This document shows, one piece after another, positions 10,451 through 21,357 of a stretch of DNA of 64,000 bases. The first letter of the stretch is position 1; every line of letters starts with the position of its first letter. A program made the translations under genes and the position numbers. This stretch comes from Escallonia rubra (lineage: Eukaryota > Streptophyta > Magnoliopsida > Escalloniales > Escalloniaceae): the NCBI GenBank assembly GCA_033065855.1, contig JAVXUO010001954.1, positions 62,001-126,000 on the forward strand, given 5' to 3'. The notes under the pieces are model-generated. The model saw only the letters and a list, made by a program, of their open reading frames with translations, had not been told where the DNA came from and did not search any database.

Positions 10451-12049
10451 CGATGATCTAATCTAATAGCGTTTACTGGCTGAGTATTGATTGTGTTGTA
10501 ACTTTGGATTGGAGTTCTGATGCCTTATCTAGTATAAGAGGTGGCTTATATATTTTTGGTATAGAAGATGTTGATCTGCTAAACTTTGATTCATCAAGAA
10601 GTTGGATGAGTTAGTTCCCTCATACGCGCTTCATTCTTTGAGAAATTGGGTAAAAAGATGATATCAAGTTCATTAAAGCAACAAGCCCTGATTCACAATG
10701 GATACATACTACTCAATCTAGTAATAAAAAAAAGGGTTTGTGTGAAACGCTTCTACTAATTTCACTAGACACTAACTTCACAATAGCTTAGCTTGCTCAA
10801 TTTAGCACAAGTAGAAAAGGGTTTTGTGTACAATGCTTCCAGTTATTTGACCAGACTTTTTTGCATGCTTCATGCTTGTGTAGGGTGATATTTCGATATC
10901 TTTAGTAGAGTTTGACAAAGCAATCAAGTTCGATCCTCGTCAGAAGGCATGTTGGTGTTTCTAGTTCAAAAGCAAAATGAAAATCTAAGTATTGATCATG
11001 ATAATCCAATCCGATAATGAAACAATGATCATGGTCGGCATCATGCAGTTTTCATTCATGTATTAGAAATGATAATGAGATTATCTCATGGGAATATAAT
11101 GTGCACACGACTTTTTCTTTCTATTTTCAAGTCAGACCTAAATGAGAAACTTACTTAAAAATCCTAAGTACGTTATGATCGGATGGTAGCATCATTATTG
11201 TGATTTTGTCATTCGTTAGTGTAGAAACTAAACCCAGTTGATGTACTATTTGTAATCTAGAACCTTTTATTGGGTATCAGATCATTGGTACCAATAGTTA
11301 GAGTTATGCCATCGTGGTGTTGATGGTGTGATTTTTCCCTTCTGGTAGTTGCATGGAGCATGCACTGTATGGTAGAAAGGGGTTGGAATGTTGTAATTTT
11401 TTTTCACAACCAAATTACAAGAAGTGCATCCTAAAATTTTAGCTAAGTAACCTTGAGGTGTGTTGCTGGGGCTCTGTTTTTATGGAGAAGTTTTTCACTT
11501 AAGCGGTTGGGAAATTTGAAGCTTGACAAGTGTAGTTTGTTAGGCAGTTGTTATTTTTACATGTTGGATGTTGTTCAATTAGATTTCTTTTCAGATGGTA
11601 TAGACATGGATTTTGTCTTGGTCTGTCTTACTCTAATATTGAGATTTGTTATCATTTTTTGTCTCTAGTAAGCTAGAAAGTGTTACTCTCTGAGATGCCA
11701 TCACCCAAATTACTGCCCCAGCAAATTAAGGAAAAAATTGGCACTTCACAGAGATAATTGAGCTCTAAATTGGTCACAAAGAACTAGCACGCAAAGCTAT
11801 CAGATTTGAGCGCCTATCTTGGGAGATATTGTGCAGGCTAAGGTTCCAGAATTTTTTTTTTTTAGTAATGTTGAAATTTGTAATTGTGTGTTCCATATGT
11901 GATCTATATTATTCAGTCAATATGTAATTTGGTAGTTGCGTATTTTGTGTTAGTTGGTGGTGTATGGCTTATATTTTATTTATCTTGCTTGAAATTTGGT
12001 AAAGAAGAATGCTAGCCTAAAGAATGAAATAGGCTTGAATTTTTTAAAA
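10451..12049. other. Spacer with possible degenerate coding sequence
   Basis: No intact gene. At about 11692-11850 the plus strand reads, with two internal stops, as GHKELARKAIRFERLSWEIL and adjoining residues, which has the look of a decayed exon but matches no family I can name. The rest is AT-rich. Confidence 0.3.
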
Positions 12050-12460
12050 CTAATAACAATTTAAAAACAATTTTTTTTAAACTCTTACCTTTGGATACAT
12101 AGCGAAAAATTATGTCGCTAAAAGTCTGATTTGGTTATTATCGACGTATTTTTGGCGACAGAAATTTGAAATTAAAAGGGTTAAATTAGCGACAGAATGT
12201 CCGTCGATAAAAGTCTTTTTAAATTGAATTTTGAGAAAATAAAAATGAAAATTATTTTTAGTGACCGAAATTCCGTCATTAAAAGAAAATAGTGGACTTT
12301 TGCCGACGGATCATCAAATTCCGTCGCAAATCTTTAGCGACGGAGTTTTCACCAACTGACTTTTAGCAACGGACAGTATGTCGCTCAAAGTCTTTACCGA
12401 CGGATTCTCCACTTAAAGCGACGGAAAAATCCGTCGCTAAAAGTAACTTTTCTTGTAGTG
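12050..12460. mobile_element. CACTA-family 3' terminus (remnant)
   Basis: The stretch ends in TTTTCTTGTAGTG at 12448-12460, the inverse of CACTACAAGAAAA. It is packed with GCGACGGA / TCCGTCGC subterminal repeats like those at both ends of the element at 50860-61962. No matching left end is found next to it, so this is a truncated copy or solo end of the same family. Confidence 0.75.
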
Positions 12461-13227
12461 GTATGTGTGTATGTATTATGTGTGTTTGTAAAGGAGTGAA
12501 GGTTGCCGAGGCAGTGTGTGTGCTCTGTGTGTGTGAGTGTGGGTGTGTACGTAATGTGTGTTTTAAGGTGTGTTTTTTGTGTGTATGTGTGGGTGTCATG
12601 GGTTCTGTAAGGGTGTGGGTGTATTATGTACATATGGGGTTATTGGCAGATAGAACAGAAGAAGGAAGAAGTGGGTTTTCTGAGCACGGGCAATTTGGGT
12701 GGTACCCAGTGCTTGCACATGCGTACCATTGACTAGCGTTATATTCGACGCGTGCATTGGATAGCGCACAATTATTGCTAACCCGTAAAATTTTATAGTA
12801 GGATACATTAGGCTAAGTTAGAAAAATTATGGCAAAAGTTTATAATTTTCTAAAATTGTATGTATTTTTAATATTTTCTATACTTTCAGATTTGTAAAAT
12901 TCTTTTGGAGTCTTTAAAGCTGTTGAATTTTTTTGGAAAGATTATAGTAACATTTTTATAGTATAAGTTAGTCTCAGTATAAGTTTGGTGATTTTTAGAG
13001 TTGATTTATTGTCATTATTGTATCGCATTGGATTCAGAAAAATGAATAATTTAAAAATAATTTTAATGCCTTTTAAATTCTGATTTTAGTTGCAATAATT
13101 TTTATAAATTTTTTAAAGTTCTTACAAAAACTATGGGACTTTTATTTCTGGGTAGAAATAAGTACATCTATTTATGGGCTTTTAGTGCATTTAAAGAAAT
13201 TATTTTTATTCAAAAATTGAGAAAAAT
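12461..13227. other. GT-rich then AT-rich spacer
   Basis: A GTGTGT-rich stretch runs from 12462 to about 12620, followed by T-rich DNA. No gene. The T-rich part continues on the other side of the Mutator-like element (after 19082), so it was one piece before that insertion; its character suggests an LTR, without proof. Confidence 0.4.
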
Positions 13228-13238
13228 TATAGTTTTAA

Positions 13239-13353
13239 GGGGTAAATGCACTTTACCCCCCTATACTTTAAGGCGGTTTCACTATGGCCCCCCTACTTTA
13301 AAAAGTTGAACTAAACCCCCCTGAACTCATCAAAACTGGGCAAAATAGAACGG
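13239..13353 (+). repeat. MULE left terminal inverted repeat
   Basis: About 112 bp matching 18958-19071 in inverse orientation with few mismatches. In MULEs the TIR carries both transposase binding sites and promoters; here it faces the transposase gene. Confidence 0.9.
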
Positions 13354-14347
13354 CCGTAACTGAGATTGCTGAAATGTCACAATTACCCTTGTATTAAACT
13401 CAACATCGAAGACTGTATCCACCGTTTTCAAACCATTCATTTTCCAAAGTTCTCAAACTCTCGGTCTCCCAAATCTCTTTGCCGATTGAAGATCAAGTAA
13501 ACATCATCGAACAAAAATAGATCGACGGGAGTACTGGAAGAACAACGAGGGCTACGTGAAGATTGAAGACCGAAGATTACGTAGTAAGAGGTACGTTTTG
13601 TTTCCCTCTTGTCATTTTTGTTTTATAAAATCACAATATTTGCTGTTAAAACTCACATTTCGCACACCCATTGCTCACCTGTTGCCCACTATTAAATTCG
13701 TATCAACAGTTTAGGATTTTCAATTTAGGGTTTTTTGTTTTCAATTTGGGAATACATTTATGAAATTGTTTTATGCTGTACATCTCGTTAAACAGTTTTG
13801 ATTTAGGAATTAGGGTTTACAATAATACGTTTTCGTTAAATGTAGGGTTTACATTTCATGCAACTTTGCATGTATAAGTTGAGATGCATGCAGGAATTAG
13901 GGTTTAGAAATTCATGTATGTAGGGGACCGCAATGTTTGTTGTGGGGGCGGAAGAGGGATTCCTTTTTGTTGGACCACAGTTGTTGAATCATTACTTGAA
14001 TATACTGTTCATTTGAACAACATCTGTATTGGGTGGATGATAAACTGTGCATTTGGACCACACTTTCTGAATCATTAGTTTAGTTAGTTTAGAAATGTAG
14101 TTTATCCCTTACTTTAATAAAGTGTGCATTTGAACAACATTTGTATTGAGTTTATCCCTTAGTTAGTTGCTGAGCCACTAGTTAGTTTAGAAATGCACTT
14201 TACCCCTTACTTTAATAAACTGCATTTGTCTTGAGTAATTGATTATACATGTCAGTCACATATATACTGCACTATCAAAACAAATAGTTTACCTTAGAGA
14301 TTTATTATTGTATAGTAATAAATTGATATTATTTTACTGCAGATAAA

Positions 14348-17300
14348 ATGGATGTGTTTGACAGAGTAACCTTAGAAATCCACTATGGATGACTTTTTAG
14401 TAGTAAACCAAATAGGTCATACCAAGGTGGATTGGTTGAATACATTCATGACTATGACATAGACTTGGTATCTTACTGGGAACTAATTGATATATTAGGA
14501 GATTTGAAGCTACCTAGTTCTAGCCTTCTTTATTATGTCATACCTGGAGTTAGCTTTGACCATGGGCTGAGGGCTATTACAGATGACGGGGGTGTGATTG
14601 ACATGATTAGGTATTATAGGGACAGTGGTTGTTTACCTATTTATGTAGAAAGTGTGGATCCTCTACAAGTACTTGGAAAGGATGGTCAAGTAATTGGACA
14701 GGATAGTGAAGATGTGGTTGAAGATGTGTTAATGATTGAGCCTGATTATGGGGATGGGGTTGTGGTTGATGACATGCCTTTGGGTGATGGGGATGTTACT
14801 CAGGCTGAAGTTAATAATGTTGATGTAAATGTAAATGAAGGGGTTAGTAATGTTGTTGTAAATGTAAATTAAGGGGTATGTAGTGAGGGTGTATGTGAGG
14901 GTCTAAATTGAGGTGATGAGAATAATGTAGATGAGGGTGTTCATGTAAATGTAAACAATCTGGATATGGATAAGGGTGTAGATGAAGATGTTGATGAGGG
15001 TATAGATGAAGATGTGGATGAGGATGAGGATGTGGATGTGGAATTGGGAACAAATTGTGGGCTCAACACTTCTGGTGTGAGGGATGAAGGGCCTGATCCA
15101 CCTGAACTTCATGAAGGATTAGAGAGGGGTCATGAAGATGATGATATATTTGGGATGCCAGAAAGTAGGGATAACATGAATGTGAATATGGATAAAGGGA
15201 CTGACAAATGGTTTTCTGATGGGGATGAGTCTGATGAGTTAGGAAGTTTGGAAGGGTCTGAATCTGATGATGGAGATAGACCTAGGTACCAAGAATTCAA
15301 TGCCAAAACTGGTTGGGATGGGGAAATAGGTCTTGACCTTACTGTTGGGATGAAGTTTCCCAACCCACAGGTGTTTAGGCAGGCTTTGAAGCTGCATTGT
15401 GTAAAAAGAGGGTATGATTTTGTATATAAAAGAAACGAGAACAAAAGGATTATTGTTGTGTGTAAGTACTGGCATAAAGATCATGGTGAATCCATGCTTC
15501 TCCAATTTGTCGTCAGAGCACCTTCCAAATTAAGACCTTTCACCAAAAACACACATGTGGTAGAGACTTTGACAATCATTTGGTCACATCTAGGTATATC
15601 TCAGAACACTACTTAGAGAAATTGAGGGATGATCATGCATGGAACATAAAATCAATGAAGAATATGATTAAAAAGGATTTGAATGCAAATGTGAGTATGT
15701 CTCAGTTGTACAGAGCTAAGAAGAGGGCAAAAGAGTTGGTTGATGGAGATGTTAGAATGCAATATGCCAAGATTTGGGACTATGGGAAGACTTTAATGAA
15801 ATATAACCCAGGGACTTCATATTTTGTAGCCACTGAAAGACCTTCTCCTGATATAGGACCAGTTTTTCAGAGGCTGTTTGTTAGTTTTGAAGCTCAAAAG
15901 ACAGGTTTTGTTAAAGGTTGTAGGCCAATTATTGGGTTAGATGGCTGTTTTCTGAAAACTGTGTATGGGGGTCAGTTACTTAGTGCAGTTGGAAGGGATG
16001 GGAATGATAACATGTTCCCAATTGCAATTATTGTAGTTGAGACAGAAAATAAGAGCTTTTGGACTTGGTTTCTGAGGCAGTTAGTAGGAGAACTTGGTAG
16101 AGATACAGAGAATGGTTGGGTTTTTATTTCTGATAGACAAAAGGGCTTGGTAGAGACATTTAAAGAGCTGTTGCCAATAACTGAGCATATATATTGCATG
16201 AGGCATCTCTATGCTAATTTTAGAGAGAAATTTAAGGGGAAGGAGTTCAAAGATTTCTTGTGGATTGCAGCTAGGGCTAGCAACCCTAATGATTTTATGG
16301 AGAAGATGAATCAACTTAAGCAGATTGACAAAGATGGAGAGGCTCATGAGTGGTTAAGTGCCTTGGATCCTGCCACATGGACTAGGTCACACTTTGGTAC
16401 AACTTCAAAGTGTGACATTCTTGGTAACAACCTCAATGAGTGTTTTAATAGCTATAGTCTGGAAGCTAGAGATATGCCCATAGTGTCCATGATAGAGTGG
16501 ATAAGAAAGCATGTGATGACAAGGATATAAGTAAAAAAGATGGGTATGGAGAGGTATGATGGTGTCATTTGCCCCAATATTTTGGAGAAGTTAGAGACCA
16601 TAAAAGCAGCCTCAAAAGACTATTTTGCATCTTGGTGTGGTGAATTGGAGTTTGAAGTTGAATCATTTGGGAAGACAAGGGTTGTTGACTTGAGGCAGAT
16701 GACCTGTAACTGTAGAATGTGGCAACTCACAGGAATCCCTTACAAGCATGATGTACCCTCTATTTATTTGAATAGAGAGATACCAGAAAGCTATGTACAT
16801 CCATATTACAGCAAGAAGACATACCTGACAGCATACAAGAGCATGATACATCCAGTCCCTGGTGAGTCTGACTGGGAGAAAGCTGAGCTTGAACCATTAG
16901 CACCACCATTTTATAGGAAACCAGTTGGTAGGCCAAAGAAATTGAGGAAAAAGTCTTGTGATGAGGTTGGGGGAGAAACCAGTGTGTCTAGAAAGGGGAG
17001 GGTGATGACTTGTGCTAAATGCCTTCAAATTGGGCACAACTTGAGAAGCTGCAAGGGCCCAGTGCACCCAAAGTCAAGGATAGGCAAGCAACACATTGGG
17101 ACCTCAAATCAGCAGGCATCAGAGGTAAAAATGTTATACTTTTTTAAGATTGTTTATTTTACTTTTGGTTGTAGCTGCTGCTAACATTAATTACTGGGCA
17201 GCCTTGCCAAATGAATGCTAGAAGGGGATTGAATGCCAGAGGATTGAATGCTATGGGGGTATGTGAAGGAGTAAATGTTGAAGTTAATGATGGAGCAGCA

Positions 17301-17758
17301 TTTGTAAGTATTTTTCAATTTTGTTTTTGCAGATAAAATGTAGATTTGGCTTTGATGTTTAACACAGCCACTAAATGCAGGGCAAAAGTAAAGCTCCAGC
17401 TGGTAAGAAGCATACTGGAGCCTTAGGTGGGAGATTTGCTGCTAAGAAGACTGGAATCCCAGGATGGCAAGAAGAAGCAGCTGCTGCTGCTACTGAAGAA
17501 GCTGCTGCACCTATGAGGGAAGATACTGCCACTACAGCAAGATTTACTGCTGCTGCTAATGTAGCCAAGAGGTTACCTCCTGTTTGGATACCTGGTTCTG
17601 TAAGTAGCTCTGTGTCCACTCCTGCTGCAAATGAAGCAACAAGATTGGCAGATGTTGAGACAACAAGGGAGAAAATCAGGATTGATGCGGCACTAAGGAA
17701 AAAACCATTTGTTGAAGCTGCTAAAAAGAAGAAGAAGACTTCAGCTAAAAGCACCTAG
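14348..17758 (+). pseudogene. MuDR-type MULE transposase, inactivated
   Basis: Exons can be read as 14348-17124 (with a frameshift), 17202-17303 and 17381-17758, all with GT-AG introns and matching phases. Order of parts: a PB1-like N-terminal region (VTLEIHYG to about 14660), an acidic linker with tandem VDVNVNEG-like repeats, a MuDR domain (GMKFPNPQVFRQAL), a DDE transposase domain, a SWIM zinc finger, a CCHC zinc knuckle (CAKCLQIGHNLRSC) and an Ala/Lys-rich tail. The likely catalytic residues are present: Asp at 15940 (GLDGCF), Asp at 16132 (SDRQKG) and Glu at 16300. Damage: in-frame stops at 14390 (TGA), 14870 (TAA), about 14909 (TGA) and 16528 (TAA), a frameshift in the A-run near 15545-15556, and the third SWIM ligand changed from Cys to Tyr (TAC 16741-16743, IPYKH instead of IPCxH). 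Wild-type protein would bind the TIRs and cut and join the element. Confidence 0.9.
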
Positions 17759-18366
17759 TTTTAGGTTGTTGCAAAAAACATCTTTTTTTTTTAATCATTT
17801 GGGTTATTTTTTAGGCAGACTCTTGGTATGTGGACATACTTTATTCTGGTTGTGTGAAGTAGTGAAGTGAAAGCACACTTATTTTTGCAGATAGGAGTAC
17901 TTTATGGTGTTTGTGGACTCAGTTTGACAGGGTGTAATTTTAACCATGTGGATTCAAGCATTTGTTGAATGAAACTGTTTTTCCAGTTTGCATTATTTGA
18001 CCTTGTTGGTTTTTAGCTTAGCTTTGGAACTTGTTGTGCAGCTGGTAATGTTTATTTGACCAGGAGTACTTCATGCCTTTCTTTGCATACATACACTTCC
18101 AACATCCTTCACAACCACCCTTCCAACCATAGCCTTCAGTTTGCACACTTCTAACTGCTTGCATAAACACACTACAACAGCTTGAACATACACATTATCC
18201 CAACTTGCACACACAAAAAAACAACAAATAAATACCTTGTACATAACATTGATTAATTCTAAGAAACATTGCTTACAAATTACATCCAAAGTACATCATT
18301 TTTAGGTTACAAAATGCCTAAGACAGTTTGCCCCCTGTGCTTTTTTGTGCTTACTAACAACATTAA

Positions 18367-18784
18367 CTAAGTCTTAAGCATTATCACAAGCATCAACAGC
18401 ACCCAACTTGCAAACATGAGCTTCTTGTACATCTTTACCCTCTTGCGTGTTATGGCCAGTTCTTCCTCGACCTTGGTCGTGCGATTGAGCAACTTAGAGA
18501 CCACCTCCCTACCCCTTTGGCACATAGGTGGGTCAACCCACTGAAAATATTCACAATTGTTTTGGACCTACAAAGAACCAAGAATTAAGATTAGGAGCCA
18601 TTACAAAAAAATGCTAAGTAAAAATACATACAAACTTAAACAATATACATACCCCATACAGTGCACAACCATAAAACCTTCTTCCATAGTTTGCAGATGT
18701 ATGTGAGGTCTTCACAGGGGCCAACACACCACAGTAGCACACTCTAGCAGCCATAACATCCATGCGACCACGACTCTCTTCCAT
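18367..18784 (-). CDS. GRF-type zinc-finger protein with C-terminal membrane helix, carried by the MULE
   Basis: On the minus strand, exon 1 (18784-18653, 44 codons) and exon 2 (18567-18367) join through a GT-AG intron (GTATGT donor, TTTGTAG acceptor) into a 110-residue protein with no internal stop. An in-frame TAA directly before the ATG fixes the start. Residues 16-60 form a GRF zinc finger: CYCG (C16, C18), GRRFYGC (34-40), C49 and YFQWVD (51-56). Residues 66-93 are charged and helical, possibly a coiled coil, and 94-108 are a single hydrophobic helix followed by LKT. GRF fingers in other proteins bind single-stranded nucleic acid; the membrane helix suggests anchoring to a membrane such as the nuclear envelope or ER. 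It lies wholly inside the MULE and faces the right TIR as its likely promoter, like mudrB in MuDR, although it shares no obvious sequence with mudrB. Its role in transposition is inference. Confidence 0.8.
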
Positions 18785-18957
18785 TTACAGGTATTCTAGG
18801 GTTTGCAGAAGAAGAGAAATGAAGTGGGTGGCTTTTTGGGTGTTTTTTTGCAAGTCTTAAGCACTTTATTGGGTCAAAGGGATAGTTTCGTCTTAAAAAA
18901 TGCAGGGTCTGGGTGCCAAACACTTCCCGCCCAAAAACTGTGTTAACTTGGATGGAA

Positions 18958-19071
18958 ACCGTCCATTTTGCCCAGTTTTGATAAGTTCAGAGGGGTTTAG
19001 TTCAACTTTTTAAAGTAGGGGGGGCCATAGTGAAACCGCCTTAAAGAATAGAGGGGTAAAGTGCATTTACC
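18958..19071 (-). repeat. MULE right terminal inverted repeat
   Basis: Inverse copy of 13239-13353, two bases shorter at the outer end, directly followed by the 11-bp duplication. It lies about 175 bp upstream of the GRF gene start and is its probable promoter. Confidence 0.9.
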
Positions 19072-19082
19072 TATAGTTTTAA

Positions 19083-20292
19083 TTCATATGTTGTTTCAAG
19101 CCATAAAAATGCTTAATGATAATTAATATCCTTTCTGGGTTATTTTTTAGCCTCGAGGAGTGTGTCGGGTCTTCTGGTTAGGTTGGTCGTGTGTGGAACC
19201 TGCTTTGGATTGCATCATTCCTGGTTGAGGAGGAAGTATGTTGTGAGTAGTTTATATTAGGTTTATAATATAACAGTGTATAATGGGTTTTGATAAGTGA
19301 TTTGCCAATCTAGGTTGATTCAGAGGACTTGATCGAGGGCGTTTTAACTTCGTTTACCTTGGATGGAGGTAAGATATTTCTATCTGAAACACAAATTCAT
19401 GAAATTGTCCTTGAATATATGGTTTCTGATTTGTTATCAAATTTCTTGGACTCTGTTATAATTATTATGAGAATGCAATATTTGCCTTTAATACCTTGTT
19501 TTGAGCCTTAAATGTTTATTTAAAATCCTTACCGATGCTCAGTATATATTACTCGTTGAATATCGATTTATTCATTGAAGTATCGATTATTGCATTCTGT
19601 ATAGTGACATGAGTTAGTGTATTGAGGTGTTATAAGGATGGTCTGTTATATATTACGAGAGGTGCTAATACCTTAATTATAACATCCCGCACTTTTTGAG
19701 CTATTTAAAATAATTATCTGTGATCCAAAAAATAAACGGTCGTTAATTTTAAGCAATGCTTATGTATTAGTAGTGTATGCGAGCTTAAATTGATTATGGG
19801 GTCAAAATGTAATTTTGGAAACTTTTGGGGCCATTTTGTAATTATGGAAACTTTGGGGGCATAAATGTATATTATATATTTTTTAGTGATCGAAAATAAG
19901 AAAATGAGTGATAGTATATATTTTTAGTGACATCTCATAAAATTAATAGAGATTAGAATAAATTTGAGGCATAAGTGTAATTACACAAAGTTTGGGGTTT
20001 AATTTGTAAATTTAAAAAATATAGTGCACGTGTGCATGTGTGGGTTGTGCCTGGGCATGGTTTCCACCTCTTGCTTAAGAGGTGACTAACCCAATTGTTT
20101 GAGGCATGGATATACCAAAGCAGGGGGGAGTTTCGGGCAAGAGAGAAGAAAATGGGAAGAACAGAGAAGAGGAAGAAAAGAAAGGAAAAGAAAAGAAGAA
20201 GAGGAACGGAAAGGAAAGAAGGAAAGGAGAAGGAGGGAGGAAAAAAGAAGGGGAGAAATTGGAGAAAATTTTGGAACGTAATCTTTCCCTTT
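19083..20292. other. Spacer, probably old LTR-retrotransposon DNA
   Basis: No gene recognised. It continues the AT-rich sequence interrupted by the MULE. At about 19680 TATAACATCCCGCAC resembles the start of plant Ty3/gypsy LTRs (TGTAACACCCCG). 20095-20280 is purine-rich (GGAAGAAGAGAA) and gives meaningless Lys/Glu-rich frames. Confidence 0.35.
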
Positions 20293-20301
20293 TATTTAAT
20301 T

Positions 20302-21348
20302 GGGCAAATTACACATATGTTCCTGAGATTAGGGCATAATTACAGTCAAGGATAACAAGTTTCAAAATGTAACATTCCGTGACCAAACACTTTTAAGATG
20401 TATCAGCCGTGTCCATCCGTCAGGGTTCCGTCCAAAAATTGTACTTTTTGTATGGTGTCATCAATATGTATTTTTAAAATGACGATACTACCCCCCGTAC
20501 TTTATATACTGAATATTTTTTAAAAAAATTAAATTAAGATTTCAAGCCTTAATTTAAAGTCACAATTAGGATTTTTTTGAAACCCTAATTTGCAAATTAG
20601 GATTTTGTTTGCAAATTAGGTCCTGCAGACTCTTCGGCGACATCGGCGAAATGACGGCCAACCCAGCCACGGCGAGGCGGCAGTCGGTGGTGACAGTTAA
20701 ATTCAGAGAAATGGCAGATCTGCCATTAGAGTTGGGTCTTCCTTTTGGGCCTGACAGACGGGGAAAGGGGAGGTCAGTCAGGGTGCAGCGCCGCCGAGGA
20801 CGGGGGAGGAAGACGGGATGAAGTGCCGGTGACGAGGGAGGAAGACGAGGTGCAGCGCCGGTGATGAGGGAGGAAGACGGGGTGCAGCGCCGGTGACGAG
20901 GGAATTCAGACGAGTTGCGCAGGGGAAGGGGGAGGCAGACGGGGGTGCGGCGCCAGGGAAGGGGTTGTGGGCATGACGGGGGGACGGGGAAGGGGGAGGC
21001 AGACGGGTGACGGGAAAGGGGAGAGGGGTGGCGCGGGTTGAGCTTGAAAGAAAGAAATGGGATTGGGGTGGTGTAGGAAAGGGGGTGGGGGTGGGGGCAG
21101 GGGGGAAGGTGTGTTGGGGGTGGGGTGCTGTGGGGGAAAGGGTAATGGCGTATTTCCTTTTTTTTTAGGTTGAAGTAATGGCATTAAAAAAAATAAGGTT
21201 TCAACTAAGGGGTAATAAAGTCGTTTCACGAAAACCGTTAGGGTTTTTAAGATTCCGTTTGGTCAACTGACATAAGTGTAATTTGTTCAAACTCTTGTCC
21301 TTACCTGTAATTATACCGTAACCTCACGGACATAAGTGTAATTTGCCC
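20302..21348. mobile_element. Non-autonomous Mutator-like element, Pack-MULE candidate
   Basis: Exact 9-bp duplication TATTTAATT at 20293-20301 and 21349-21357. TIRs of about 85 bp begin GGGCAAATTACAC and run through a shared CATAATTACAG/TATAATTACAG block. The interior (20610-21150) is GC-rich, unlike the surroundings, and contains a minisatellite of about 36 bp (GAGGAAGACGGGGTGCAGCG, about 20800-20905). No transposase. The GC-rich interior could be captured host exon DNA, but I cannot name a source gene. Confidence 0.85.
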
Positions 21349-21357
21349 TATTTAATT

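Larger units (their letters stand above)
13239..19071. mobile_element. Complete Mutator-like element (MULE) with two convergent genes
   Basis: Terminal inverted repeats of about 112 bp (13239-13353 and 18958-19071) share GGTAAATGCACTTTACCCC, GGCGGTTTCACTATGGCCCC and AAAACTGGGCAAAAT. An exact 11-bp duplication TATAGTTTTAA lies immediately outside (13228-13238 and 19072-19082); the right TIR has lost its outermost two bases. The element is 5.8 kb. It carries a MuDR-type transposase gene on the plus strand (14348-17758) and a GRF zinc-finger gene on the minus strand (18367-18784) in convergent orientation, the layout known from maize MuDR. A probable 5' UTR intron of the transposase runs from GTACGT at about 13591 to CAG at 14342. 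Confidence 0.93.

Noticed and set aside
9824-10461. Long open frames of 147-158 codons in the CA/CT-rich tract
   Set aside because: Composition is His/Thr/Ser/Pro/Leu-rich in all frames and follows from CACA and CTCT repeats. There is no domain, no splice logic and no start context.
1296-12460. One CACTA element of about 11 kb bounded by CACTACAAG at 1296 and CTTGTAGTG at 12460
   Set aside because: The 3-bp flanks differ (TTA and GTA). The interval contains an unrelated MLP gene inside a duplicated block, and no transposase lies between. Two separate remnants fit better.
14844-15112. Minus-strand frames rich in His/Pro/Leu
   Set aside because: Shadow of the acidic GATGAGGATGTG repeat of the transposase linker on the other strand.
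17371-17754. 127-codon minus-strand frame with hydrophobic character
   Set aside because: Exact antisense of the Ala/Lys-rich transposase tail; the sense frame joins in phase to upstream exons.
20095-20355. Three overlapping Lys/Glu/Arg-rich frames
   Set aside because: Purine-rich simple sequence is open in all three frames; no evidence of a gene.
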